Below, one piece after another: positions 6,354 to 14,902 of a stretch of DNA of 19,929 nt (the stretch's first letter is position 1; every line of letters begins with the position of its first letter). The notes beneath the pieces were generated by a model. That model made no database searches. It had not been told where the DNA came from and worked only from the letters and a program-made list of their open reading frames with translations. Origin of the DNA: Bordetella parapertussis (GTDB lineage: Bacteria > Pseudomonadota > Gammaproteobacteria > Burkholderiales > Burkholderiaceae_B); contig CAMAYM010000045.1 in the NCBI GenBank assembly GCA_945862495.1, positions 1 through 19,929 on the forward strand, read 5' to 3'. A program made the translations under genes and the position numbers.

Positions 6354-8843
6354 ATGACTACATACGCTGACGTTTCCCTATTTCCCCGTGATGTCAAACC
6401 CCTAAGTAGCTACCGAAAGTTTTGGGCAGCGCGCTTTGGAGTTGCCCCATTCTTGCCAATGAGTCGTGACGAGATGACGCAGCTCGGCTGGGACAGCTGT
6501 GACATCATTATTGTCACGGGTGACGCGTATGTGGATCACCCGAGCTTTGGTATGGCTGTGATTGGCCGGATGCTGGAAAACCAAGGTTTTCGCGTTGGCA
6601 TCATCGCCCAGCCTGACTGGCAAAGTGCCGAACCCTTTAAAGCCCTTGGCAAGCCTAATCTGTTTTTTGGGGTGACCGCTGGCAATATGGACTCAATGAT
6701 CAATCGGTATACGGCGGATCGCAAAATGCGTAGCGATGACGCCTATACGGCAGGTGATGTGGGCGGCAAGCGCCCCGACCGCGCCGCGATTGTTTATACC
6801 CAGCGCTGTAAAGAAGCCTATAAGGATGTGCCGATTATTTTAGGCGGCATCGAGGGTTCGTTGAGACGGATCGCGCACTACGACTATTGGTCCGACAAAG
6901 TTCGTCGTTCAGTCGTGGTCGATAGTAAATGTGATTTGCTCCTATATGGCAATGCTGAGCGGGCGGTGGTGGAAATCGCACACCGTCTGGCCGCCAAAGA
7001 GCCTGTGCAAAATATCACCGATGTGCGAGGAACGGCTTTTGTGCGCCGTGAGACCCCCGAGGGCTGGTTCGAGATTGACTCGACGAGTGTCGATGCGCCG
7101 GGCAGGGTAGAGGCCCACGTCAATCCTTATTTGATGATTAGTGAGCAAGCGCTTGAGCAAGGCGAAAGCTGTGCGCGTAATGATGAGGCGCGTGCCGTTG
7201 CGGATGAGGTCAACGCCAAAACTGCTGCCAAAGGCTCCAAGGCTGCAAAAGGAGCATTGGGCGGCAAAACAGAATCGCCGCTCCTCTTTCAGCCCAATCC
7301 TTCCCTGCAAGTCAAAGGCAAGCTCAAGGTCCCTCCTCGTGACCGCAGCGTGATTCGCTTGCCTTCTTATGAGAAGGTAAAGTCTGATCCCGTGTTGTAT
7401 GCGCACGCAAACCGTGTGCTGCACCTGGAAACCAATCCAGGTAATGCACGCGCCATTGTGCAAGCACACGGAGACGGTAGGACCGCACGCGATGTCTGGA
7501 TCACTCCACCACCCATACCGCTGACCACAGCGGAGATGGATCTGGTATTTGATTTGCCCTATGCGCGAAGCCCACATCCTGTTTATGCTGATGAACAGGG
7601 TGGTCACGATGGCGTCACCAAGATCCCCGCGTGGGAGATGATTCGCTTTAGCGTCAACATCATGCGCGGCTGTTTTGGAGGGTGTACGTTTTGTTCGATT
7701 ACCGAGCACGAAGGTCGCATTATCCAAAGCCGCAGCGAAGACTCCGTCATCCGTGAAATCGAGGATATCCGCGATAAGGTTCCGGGTTTTACGGGTGTCA
7801 TTTCAGATTTGGGCGGTCCGACTGCCAACATGTATCGCATCGGTTGCAAAAGTCCTGAGATTGAGTCTGCTTGTCGCAAGCCGAGTTGCGTCTATCCAGA
7901 TGTGTGTCAAAACCTCAATACAGATCACAGCTCGTTGATCCATATGTACCGACGGGCCCGCGCCTTGAAAGGCGTGAAGAAAATCTTGATTGGTTCAGGT
8001 CTACGGTATGACTTGGCGGTCAAATCTCCTGAGTACATCAAAGAGCTCGTGACCCACCATGTGGGTGGGTATCTTAAGATCGCTCCTGAGCATACCGAGA
8101 TGGGGCCTTTATCCAAGATGATGAAGCCCGGCATTGGAAGTTACGATCGGTTTAAACAACTGTTCGATAAATTCAGTCTTGAAGCTGGCAAAAAGCAGTT
8201 TTTAGTCCCGTACTTTATTGCGGCACATCCCGGTACGGCCGACGAGGACATGATGCATCTGGCCTTGTGGCTCAAGAGTCATGGATTCCGTGCGGATCAA
8301 GTTCAAACGTTTTATCCTAGCCCGATGGCCACAGCGACCGCGATGTACCATTCGGGCCGCAATCCTCTGGGTCGTGTGACGCGCGAGAGTGAAACGGTCG
8401 GTATCGTACGCGGTGATCGCCGTCGTCGTTTGCACAAGGCATTTTTACGTTATCACGATGCCAATAACTGGCCTTTATTGCGTGAGGCACTCAAGGCCAT
8501 GGGGCGCGCTGATTTGATCGGCAATGGTAAAAAGCATTTGATTCCTTTTCATCAGCCACAGACTGATGGTAGCTATACCAGCGTGCGTCGCAAAAACAGT
8601 ACGGAGGCTGTCGGTGCGCGTATCGTGAAAGCTGCCCAGCCTGTTCGCTCCGGTCAGCCTGTCAGGCCTGTCGCGACGTATGGAAAGCCCGTCGTTCAGG
8701 CACCTATGAAAGCAGGTGCAAAGGCCACTGTGAAACCTGGCCAGTCAGTTAAGCTAACCGCAGCAGGACGGTCTACAAAAACAGTCCGATCGGGCCAAAT
8801 GCTCACGCAACACACAGGTTTGCCTCCGCGGCGCAAGAGTTAG
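6354..8843 (+). CDS. ygiQ: YgiQ-family radical SAM protein
   Basis: This 829-aa protein matches E. coli YgiQ over most of its length. It has an N-terminal domain (FLPMSRDEMTQLGWDSCD, VTGDAYVDHPSFG, FFGVTAGNMDSMINRYTADR) and a radical SAM core whose CxxxCxxC is C440-x3-C444-x2-C447 (MRGCFGGCTFC). The SITEHEGRIIQSRS and HHVGGYLKIAPEHTE blocks follow. The biochemical role of YgiQ is not established to my knowledge. A variable linker lies at about residues 275-330. The last 80 residues form a low-complexity, basic, Val/Pro/Gln-rich tail with V(R/K)(S/P)GQ repeated three times. The stop overlaps the corA stop by 4 bp. A decayed copy of the last part of such a gene lies at 18.53-18.80 kb. The start agrees with the family N-terminus. 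Confidence 0.95.
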   Translation: MTTYADVSLFPRDVKPLSSYRKFWAARFGVAPFLPMSRDEMTQLGWDSCDIIIVTGDAYVDHPSFGMAVIGRMLENQGFRVGIIAQPDWQSAEPFKALGKPNLFFGVTAGNMDSMINRYTADRKMRSDDAYTAGDVGGKRPDRAAIVYTQRCKEAYKDVPIILGGIEGSLRRIAHYDYWSDKVRRSVVVDSKCDLLLYGNAERAVVEIAHRLAAKEPVQNITDVRGTAFVRRETPEGWFEIDSTSVDAPGRVEAHVNPYLMISEQALEQGESCARNDEARAVADEVNAKTAAKGSKAAKGALGGKTESPLLFQPNPSLQVKGKLKVPPRDRSVIRLPSYEKVKSDPVLYAHANRVLHLETNPGNARAIVQAHGDGRTARDVWITPPPIPLTTAEMDLVFDLPYARSPHPVYADEQGGHDGVTKIPAWEMIRFSVNIMRGCFGGCTFCSITEHEGRIIQSRSEDSVIREIEDIRDKVPGFTGVISDLGGPTANMYRIGCKSPEIESACRKPSCVYPDVCQNLNTDHSSLIHMYRRARALKGVKKILIGSGLRYDLAVKSPEYIKELVTHHVGGYLKIAPEHTEMGPLSKMMKPGIGSYDRFKQLFDKFSLEAGKKQFLVPYFIAAHPGTADEDMMHLALWLKSHGFRADQVQTFYPSPMATATAMYHSGRNPLGRVTRESETVGIVRGDRRRRLHKAFLRYHDANNWPLLREALKAMGRADLIGNGKKHLIPFHQPQTDGSYTSVRRKNSTEAVGARIVKAAQPVRSGQPVRPVATYGKPVVQAPMKAGAKATVKPGQSVKLTAAGRSTKTVRSGQMLTQHTGLPPRRKS

Positions 8844-9805
8844 AGCCACCCTCTACGGCGAAAGCGCCAGTACAAAATAACGGCAACTGACCCGATGGTA
8901 CCAAGTGCCATGAGATAGCCATACTTCCAATGCAACTCAGGCATTTCATCGAAGTTCATCCCCCAGATGCCAGCCATGGCAGTTGAGGCAGCAAAAATTG
9001 CAGCCCAAGCTGCTAAGCGTTTCACAATCGTTGAATCCTCGATTGTGACCAAGGACAAGTTCACTTGAATGGCGGTCGTAATCGTATCGCGTACCGCATC
9101 CACTGTACCGTTGATGAGTGCCAAATGATCATGCACGTCTCGGAAATATTCTTGACTATTTACACAAACTGCGGGCGCACGCGCGCCATGCAACTTTCCT
9201 ACGACTTCCAGTAAAGGCACAACAGCATGTCTGAGCGTTGAACTGCGTTGTTTGAGGTCATAGAGTTGCTCAATATGTGAACGTGCTGAGCTTTCTATAA
9301 AAATCTTTGATTCGATTGTCTCTAAGTCTGCTTCTAAGGCATCCACCAGCGGAAAATAGCGATCTACGATGGCGTCCATCAATGCATAGGCAACAAATCC
9401 TGCGCCTAGTTTGAGAAGTTCGGGTTCTCTTTCGCATCTTTCCCTGACACCGAGAAAGTTTTGATCCGTGTTTGTTCGAATGGACAGGACAAAATTACGA
9501 CCTACAAAAATAGCGACTTCGCCTACATGAAGCGTATCTGCTCTCTGCTCAAGCAGTTGCATCACGATAAAGACAGTTTCTCCATATTCTTCAATTTTCG
9601 GACGTTGATGTCCGTTGGCGGCATCTTCAATGGCCAATGGGTGAAGTGAAAACTCCTTTTGCATTTGAGCGAGCTCTTCCGAGGAGGCATCACGCAGCGC
9701 TACCCAAACAAAACAACCTGGTTGATCGATCCATTCGCCGATATTAGCGACGTCGATGTCTGCAAGCTTATTACCGTCGCGATAAACAACACAATTGATT
9801 AGCAT
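8840..9805 (-). CDS. corA: CorA-family magnesium/cobalt transporter
   Basis: CorA channels are homopentamers of the inner membrane with a large cytoplasmic funnel that gates on Mg2+. The 321-aa protein ends in the family's two transmembrane helices. TM1 (about 262-282) ends in the selectivity motif G282-M283-N284 (WGMNFDEMPELHW), and TM2 (about 297-313) precedes a basic RFRRRGWL tail. N-terminal blocks such as HPLAIEDAANGHQRPKIEEYG and the long coiled helix with YDLKQRSSTLRHAVVPL fit the funnel domain. The EMPELHW loop is one residue pattern typical of bacterial CorA. It converges on ygiQ with overlapping stops. AAGG lies 11 nt upstream of the ATG. ZntB is less likely because that family lacks this GMN-EMPEL context. 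Confidence 0.93.
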   Translation of the reverse strand: MLINCVVYRDGNKLADIDVANIGEWIDQPGCFVWVALRDASSEELAQMQKEFSLHPLAIEDAANGHQRPKIEEYGETVFIVMQLLEQRADTLHVGEVAIFVGRNFVLSIRTNTDQNFLGVRERCEREPELLKLGAGFVAYALMDAIVDRYFPLVDALEADLETIESKIFIESSARSHIEQLYDLKQRSSTLRHAVVPLLEVVGKLHGARAPAVCVNSQEYFRDVHDHLALINGTVDAVRDTITTAIQVNLSLVTIEDSTIVKRLAAWAAIFAASTAMAGIWGMNFDEMPELHWKYGYLMALGTIGSVAVILYWRFRRRGWL

Positions 9806-9982
9806 TTTTGGTTAAACCTTAAGTTTTAGTCAGAAAATAGACTCTCAAGAGTCACGTAAACTTCTTTGAGATTGAGGTGTCCACCCACATTGTGGAAATT
9901 ATCCTATGGCGAATCACCTCACTCGCTGGGTGCGTTTGATGAGGATAGGCCTCAGCAACCAATCTCCCGTTTGATTTTTGAC
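9806..9982. other. Upstream region of corA with a small hairpin
   Basis: I see no gene here. A short perfect inverted repeat, GACTCTCAAGAGTC, lies at 9840-9853, in the presumed corA leader. The rest lacks recognisable signals. Confidence 0.3.
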
Positions 9983-10034
9983 ACTATTCCCAGATAGGTC
10001 AGTTGGTAGAGCGACGAACTGTTCCACAAATCGA
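9983..10034 (+). pseudogene. Truncated, decayed tRNA-Asn (5' half only)
   Basis: From ACTATTCCC to the anticodon GTT (ending at 10023) this matches the intact tRNA-Asn at 18853-18928 at about nine bases in ten, including the D-arm with GGTAGAGCGACG. After the anticodon three bases are missing. Similarity then continues weakly (CCACAAATCG against CCGCAGGTCG) and disappears around 10034. There is no T-arm or 3' acceptor strand, so it cannot fold as a tRNA. Most differences from the intact gene are G-to-A or C-to-T, as expected of neutral decay. The four bases upstream of the tRNA 5' end (ctat) are shared with the intact gene as well, but the TATAAT promoter is not. Confidence 0.8.
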
Positions 10035-10065
10035 CAACAATCTATACCGTGATTAAACCCGACCG

Positions 10066-11466
10066 TTAACCAAACGCCACAAAAAATCCAACGCCTAACG
10101 CAAACGACAAAATCATGGTGCCCGGTAATGTTGTCACCCAAGTCATGGCAATCCGAGCCAAGGTGTGCGTGTTGATGCTCTGCTTAGGTGTTGCTGCCAC
10201 TGTACCAATCACTGAAGAAGACAACACGTGGGTGGTACTGACTGGTAAGCCACCCTGGTCGGCCAAACCGATACTGATCACAGCCGAAATCTGAGCAGCC
10301 GTGCCTTGCGCTGGATTCATGCGAGAGCTACCCATCTTCTCACCGAGGGTCGTGACAATCCGTCGATAACCGACAGCCGTACCACCACCTAGAGCAATTG
10401 CTGAGAGCAAAATAATCCAAAATGGCACATGCTCAACAAAGTCTCTCAGCAGCGTGTGCGCGTATTGCAGTTGCCGTATTTGTGTAGTGTCAAGTTTGGT
10501 TGCGATACCCTGATCTTTGAGAGTCTTGGTGATAGATGTGTGCAAGTCCAAAATCTCTCGGCGGGTTGCCACTGACGTCTCATTAGTACCACCGACGATG
10601 TGCTGTCTACCACTCAAGTGAATGCTCAGGTTAGAAGAGCTTTTAATTAAGTGGGAATCACTGAGTTTCTGAGCGATGGACTCGACATTGTTGACTGTTT
10701 CTTTAAGCGAGGTGTAGTCGCGCTCAGATAAACGGTTGGGGTCTAAGCCATAAACTGCTGGAAACAGACCAAACAAAACAACCATCATCAAACCGATGCT
10801 CTTTTGTCCGTCGTTAGAGCCGTGCATCAAGCTCACACCGGCAGCACCTGCGATCAATACGGATCGAATCCCTTTGCCAGGCTTTGTGTCTTGTTTGACA
10901 GGTTCGTACAATTCTTTGTCTTTAATCGTTGCGCGAATGACCCGCAACAACACGTAGCCGAGCAAGAAACCAACGATCGGCGAAACTATCAAGGCGATCA
11001 TGATTTTTTCACCTTGAAGCCAATTGATTTGGTCGGCTATTGCTTGGCCGTGCACAAAAGCATCGGCCATGGCCGCACCGATTATGGATCCGATGTAAGC
11101 ATGGGTGGTGGAGTTAGGAATACCCATCCACCAAGTGCCAAAGTTCCACACAACCGCCGATACAATCATGGCCGCAAAAATAGCGGCTTCACCTTGGGTG
11201 TTGATACCGGCAACCATATTTTGAGGTAGTAAGTAGACCAAACTAAATGCCACTGCGGAACCACCAATCAAAACGCCGAGAAAGTTGAAAAATGCTGCCA
11301 AAGAGACGGCTTGCATGGGCGTTAGCGCATTTGCGTAAATCACCGTAGCAATGGCATTGGCGGCGTCATGAAAGCCGTTAATCGCCTCTTGAATCACAAT
11401 CAGCACAAACACCGTGATGAGCATGATACCGGTGAACGAAGAAAATGCGGTTATCAATTGATCCAT
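10066..11466 (-). CDS. PiT-family inorganic phosphate transporter
   Basis: PiT proteins are inner-membrane symporters for metal-phosphate complexes. The duplicated PiT signature is present: GFHDAANAIATVI at about 31-43 and, after the central loop, GLPVSTTHVLSSSVIGT near the C-terminus. LMHGSNDGQKSIG begins the second block. About 10 hydrophobic segments flank a long soluble loop (roughly residues 235-345) that is rich in Ser, Leu and charged residues and includes ERDYTSLKETVNNVESIA. At 466 aa the protein is near the family norm. A GGAG ribosome site (11475-11478) lies in the 14-bp gap after the usp stop, so it is cotranscribed with usp. No PhoU-like gene is adjacent. E. coli-type PitA is the closest named relative by architecture, but I do not assign the symbol. 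Confidence 0.92.
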   Translation of the reverse strand: MDQLITAFSSFTGIMLITVFVLIVIQEAINGFHDAANAIATVIYANALTPMQAVSLAAFFNFLGVLIGGSAVAFSLVYLLPQNMVAGINTQGEAAIFAAMIVSAVVWNFGTWWMGIPNSTTHAYIGSIIGAAMADAFVHGQAIADQINWLQGEKIMIALIVSPIVGFLLGYVLLRVIRATIKDKELYEPVKQDTKPGKGIRSVLIAGAAGVSLMHGSNDGQKSIGLMMVVLFGLFPAVYGLDPNRLSERDYTSLKETVNNVESIAQKLSDSHLIKSSSNLSIHLSGRQHIVGGTNETSVATRREILDLHTSITKTLKDQGIATKLDTTQIRQLQYAHTLLRDFVEHVPFWIILLSAIALGGGTAVGYRRIVTTLGEKMGSSRMNPAQGTAAQISAVISIGLADQGGLPVSTTHVLSSSVIGTVAATPKQSINTHTLARIAMTWVTTLPGTMILSFALGVGFFVAFG

Positions 11467-11480
11467 CTGAAATACTCCAA

Positions 11481-12317
11481 TTAGCCGATGACCAGTAAGG
11501 CGCAGTTTGGTTTTTTAGAGACGCGACCTCTAACATCCGTGACAAATGAATCAATCAAGTCGCTTTGCAAGCCACCGCTGATAACCAACAATGAAATATC
11601 GCGTTTATCACACAGCGTCTCAATGATCGTTGGCGTGAGTCTTGATTCGGTTTCTAGAGTTACTGACTTAGCGTTTACACCGTGCGTAATGAGGTACTGC
11701 ATGGCCACCGTGCCACCAGGATGAAGGCTTTCTTCATCACGACTGACAATCGTCACTTGATCGGCCAAGGCCAACATGGGTAAAGCCGCAGAAAGGGCTT
11801 GCGCATGATGGGTATCTGCACGCCATAACATCAGGACATTTTTGAAATCTCCTAAGCGATTTTCTTCAGGCAATAACAACACTGGTCTGGCAGAATCCGC
11901 GATGGTGTCAAGCACCGTATTTTTGTAATAGTGCAAGTTCACAAGGGCCGGATGCGCCATGATGGCCAAGTCAGCAGACCAAACAGCGGTTGTGAACTCA
12001 CGCGTCAATTCTTTTAAAGGATTGTGATAACTGGCACTTACGCTCGGGAAAGCCGTTTTGACTGTATCAAACGACGTACGCGCCAATCGGTCGAAGGCAG
12101 TGATGGTTTTCTCAGCTTGCTCAAAGAACGTTTTGAACGTCTCCCCCAAAAAACCACTGGCCATAAGCAATTGAGGATCGTCGGGTATGGGTCGAATCAG
12201 ATAGGCATCAACGCTTGCATGCGTTCTTTGAGCGAGTTTCATGGCCAGTTGCATGACCATCTCATCAAACTGGCTGCCTGACAAGCCAACGGCGAGTTGC
12301 TTGAGTTCTGTGTTCAT
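11481..12317 (-). CDS. Universal stress protein family (UspA-like) protein
   Basis: The 278-aa protein is about twice the length of a single Usp domain and is probably a degenerate tandem Usp. The N-terminus starts with a beta strand and LAVGLSGSQFDEMVMQLAMKLA. The C-terminal half has the pattern VLMLWRADTHHAQALSAALPML, TIVSRDEES and ends SLLVISGGLQSDLIDSFVTDVRGRVSKKPNCALLVIG, the usual Usp closing strand. The classic ATP-binding G-2x-G-9x-G(S/T) is not clearly intact, so nucleotide binding is uncertain. A good ribosome site (AAGGTG) precedes the ATG by 8-9 nt. It is the first gene of a unit with the PiT transporter and is divergent from the DUF3141 cluster. A role in phosphate or energy stress is inference. 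Confidence 0.8.
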   Translation of the reverse strand: MNTELKQLAVGLSGSQFDEMVMQLAMKLAQRTHASVDAYLIRPIPDDPQLLMASGFLGETFKTFFEQAEKTITAFDRLARTSFDTVKTAFPSVSASYHNPLKELTREFTTAVWSADLAIMAHPALVNLHYYKNTVLDTIADSARPVLLLPEENRLGDFKNVLMLWRADTHHAQALSAALPMLALADQVTIVSRDEESLHPGGTVAMQYLITHGVNAKSVTLETESRLTPTIIETLCDKRDISLLVISGGLQSDLIDSFVTDVRGRVSKKPNCALLVIG

Positions 12318-12592
12318 GAGTTATTCACCTTAGCAAACGAATCTTCAAAATTTAGAAACAAATCCTAACCAAATAATGCGACAAAATGATGACCATTGGA
12401 TCGAGCTAACTGTTAGAAGACATGTCAAATTCCGGTGCTCAAGGTCTGAGAGTTACCAATATCGTGTATTCAAGGCGCACTCAGCCTTTTCATAAAACCG
12501 TCATATACAGAAGTAATCTGGCTGCAACAATCAGCATTTAAATTTTGTTGGGAATTCACTATTCACTTGTTCACTCATTCACGGAGTCGCCG
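12318..12592. promoter_or_regulatory. Divergent control region between usp-PiT and the DUF3141 cluster
   Basis: This 275-bp AT-rich gap must hold promoters for both directions. I could not identify a convincing -35/-10 pair, a sigma-54 site (GG-N10-GC) or an FNR-type TTGAT-N4-ATCAA box. A short inverted repeat CTAAC-T-GTTAG lies at 12406-12416. The ribosome site of the rightward gene is CGGAG at 12582-12586, six bases before the ATG. Confidence 0.5.
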
Positions 12593-14902
12593 ATGCTAAA
12601 AGATCTTAATGACGTCAACCCCTTAGAGTCTTTGCACGCGAATATTGAAAAGCTTATTCATACTTCACAAGAAATGGGCCGAGGTCATACTGAAGCGTTA
12701 CGCACAGCATCTGAATTATCGGTGTTGCATATTCATAAACTAACGCGCACAGTACAGTCGGACACCAAGAAGATCGAAGGGTTGTTATCCGACTTTACAC
12801 GTGAAGCGACAAATACTTCTCAGACCGCGACGCCAAACGACTGGTTGACGATGTATAGCGACTTCATGAAAGACGCTGTACAACGCCAGGCGATGATGTT
12901 CAGCGCCATGCGCCAGCGCGGCAATGTCTATACTGCGCATCTTGATGCGGGTATGCCGCCGGTGCTTGACTATCACTACGAAGTGGTGGTTGACGGTAAA
13001 GACTTGGCTCGTCCAACGAATTATCTCCTGCTCAAACTCACACCACCGCAAGGTGTTGAGATTAATGCAGAACGTGCGCCGGTGCTGATCATTGATCCCC
13101 GAGCCGGACACGGCGCTGGCATTGGCGGCTTTAAACAAGATAGTCAGGTCGGTGACGCATTTGCTGATGGCCATCAGGTTTACTTCGTTGCCTTTCGCCA
13201 AATGCCTGAACTGACTCAGACGATCGCCGATGTGCGCGATGCTGAGATTCACTTTTTGCGAGAGATCGCTCAGGCGCATCCACAAGCGCCCAAACCAATC
13301 CTGATGGGCAATTGTCAGGGCGGATGGGCCGCGATGCTCGTTGCGGCAAAAGCGCCTGAGTTGGTTGGTCCGATCGTTCTGAATGGCTCGCCCATGTCTT
13401 ACTGGGCGGGCAACGTGGGTGAGAACCCAATGCGCTACACCGGTGGTTTGGTCGGTGGTGTCTCACCAGCCCTGCTTATGGCTGATCTGGGCCACGGCTT
13501 ATTCGATGGTGCGGCACTGGTCGAAAATTTCGAATCGCTCAACCCCGCCAACACTTACTTCAAGAAATACTACAACCTTTATTCGAATATTGATTCCGAA
13601 GCACAACGTTTTATTGATTTTGAACGCTGGTGGGGTGGCTATTGCTTCATGACCGAAGCTGAAATCCGCTGGATTGTTGAAAATCTTTTTGTCGGTAACA
13701 AACTGGCAGCTGGCGAAGCCGTTCTGAATGGCGAGCGTGTGGATCTGCGTCAGATCCAGTCACCGATCATTGTTTTCGCTTCACATGGCGACAACATCAC
13801 GCCGCCACAACAAGCGTTGAACTGGATTGCCGACTTGTACGCCACAGCCGATGAGATCAAAGCGCGTGGTCAACGCATCGTTTACATGTTGCACGATACG
13901 ATCGGCCATCTTGGAATTTTTGTTTCAGCCAAAATCGCGGGGCGTGAGCACGAAGCGATTACAGATACCATTCGCGCGATCGAAGCGATGGCGCCAGGCC
14001 TATACGAAATGAAGCTCGAAGACTCTGCAGACAGACTGCATATCCGGTTCGAACCCAGAACCATCGAAGATATTCTGCATCATGATGTCACGCGTGACGA
14101 AGAAGTTTTATTTTCTGAAGTCAGACGCATGTCAGAGGTGAATGCCGAGGCCTATGAGCGTTCCGTTCGACCCATGCTCAAGCACGTGGTGACAAAACAA
14201 TCGGCTGAACTGATGCGCAGCATGCACCCGCTGCGTACTCAGCGCCTCATGTTCTCGGACAAAAACCCAATCATGTCTCAACTTGATCCAATGGCGATCA
14301 AGTTGGCGCAGGATCGTGTCACCGTCGCCGACCACAACCCTTTCTTGATGGCTCAGAAAATCTGTGCGGAAATCATTGAGATGCAACTCAATCTATTCAG
14401 AGACTTGCGTGATGCCGCCGCCGAGAACAGTTTTTTCTCAATCTACACTTCCCCGCTCACCAAGGCCATGTTCCCACCAGTTGCCAATGAGCATCCTTCG
14501 AAGGTTATGGGCGATGTGACAACAATGCCTGAAATCGCAAAGGCGCTGGCCGACATTGAGCTGGGTGGTCTGGCGGAAGCCACGGTTCGGATGTTGCACC
14601 TGCTGACTAAAGCCCGCGGATACGTGCGCAGAACACGACTTGAACGCGAACTGCTTGCCTTGAAAAAAACTGATTTGTTCCCTGAGTTGAATGAAGAGAG
14701 CATCACCAAACTGTTACATCTTCAGTCACTGATTGTGGATTTTGCACCCAAGCAGGCGATTTCCACACTGACAGTTCTTCTCAATACTCCTGAACTGAAA
14801 ACAGCCGCCCTTGAGTTGGTCATGGATATTGCGGGACCAAGAGAAACTATGCACCCCGCCGCGCTCAAACAATTTGAAGAGTTCGAGGAACTTCTGTCAT
14901 GA
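12593..14902 (+). CDS. DUF3141 protein, PhaC-like alpha/beta-hydrolase
   Basis: This 769-aa protein belongs to the DUF3141 group, related to polyhydroxyalkanoate synthases. The nucleophile elbow is GNCQGG with Cys241. Asp400 (SHGDNITPP) and His439 (DTIGHLGIFV) complete a Cys-Asp-His set whose spacing resembles PHA synthases. The N-terminal ~100 residues are predicted to be helical and phasin-like, without a signal peptide, and FMKDAVQRQAMMFSAMRQRGN leads into the hydrolase core. About 300 further residues, mostly helical, follow the hydrolase domain, so it is longer than typical class I PhaC. I start at ATG 12593 because CGGAG lies at the right distance; a TTG at 12545 would add 16 unlikely residues. 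The stop overlaps the next ATG. Its reaction is not established: polymerase, depolymerase or thioesterase activity are all possible. Confidence 0.82.
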   Translation: MLKDLNDVNPLESLHANIEKLIHTSQEMGRGHTEALRTASELSVLHIHKLTRTVQSDTKKIEGLLSDFTREATNTSQTATPNDWLTMYSDFMKDAVQRQAMMFSAMRQRGNVYTAHLDAGMPPVLDYHYEVVVDGKDLARPTNYLLLKLTPPQGVEINAERAPVLIIDPRAGHGAGIGGFKQDSQVGDAFADGHQVYFVAFRQMPELTQTIADVRDAEIHFLREIAQAHPQAPKPILMGNCQGGWAAMLVAAKAPELVGPIVLNGSPMSYWAGNVGENPMRYTGGLVGGVSPALLMADLGHGLFDGAALVENFESLNPANTYFKKYYNLYSNIDSEAQRFIDFERWWGGYCFMTEAEIRWIVENLFVGNKLAAGEAVLNGERVDLRQIQSPIIVFASHGDNITPPQQALNWIADLYATADEIKARGQRIVYMLHDTIGHLGIFVSAKIAGREHEAITDTIRAIEAMAPGLYEMKLEDSADRLHIRFEPRTIEDILHHDVTRDEEVLFSEVRRMSEVNAEAYERSVRPMLKHVVTKQSAELMRSMHPLRTQRLMFSDKNPIMSQLDPMAIKLAQDRVTVADHNPFLMAQKICAEIIEMQLNLFRDLRDAAAENSFFSIYTSPLTKAMFPPVANEHPSKVMGDVTTMPEIAKALADIELGGLAEATVRMLHLLTKARGYVRRTRLERELLALKKTDLFPELNEESITKLLHLQSLIVDFAPKQAISTLTVLLNTPELKTAALELVMDIAGPRETMHPAALKQFEEFEELLS

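Noticed and set aside
6942..7727. A 261-codon open frame antisense to ygiQ
   Set aside because: It lies entirely within the radical SAM gene, has no family motif, and looks like a codon-phase shadow of the real gene.
9983..10034. A functional second tRNA-Asn
   Set aside because: The T-arm and 3' acceptor strand are missing, the anticodon arm is disrupted by a 3-base deletion and no promoter -10 is present, so it is a relic.
12318..12592. Sigma-54 or FNR control of the DUF3141 cluster
   Set aside because: A GG...GC pair near 12520 has 12 bases between them rather than 10, and no TTGAT-N4-ATCAA motif is present.
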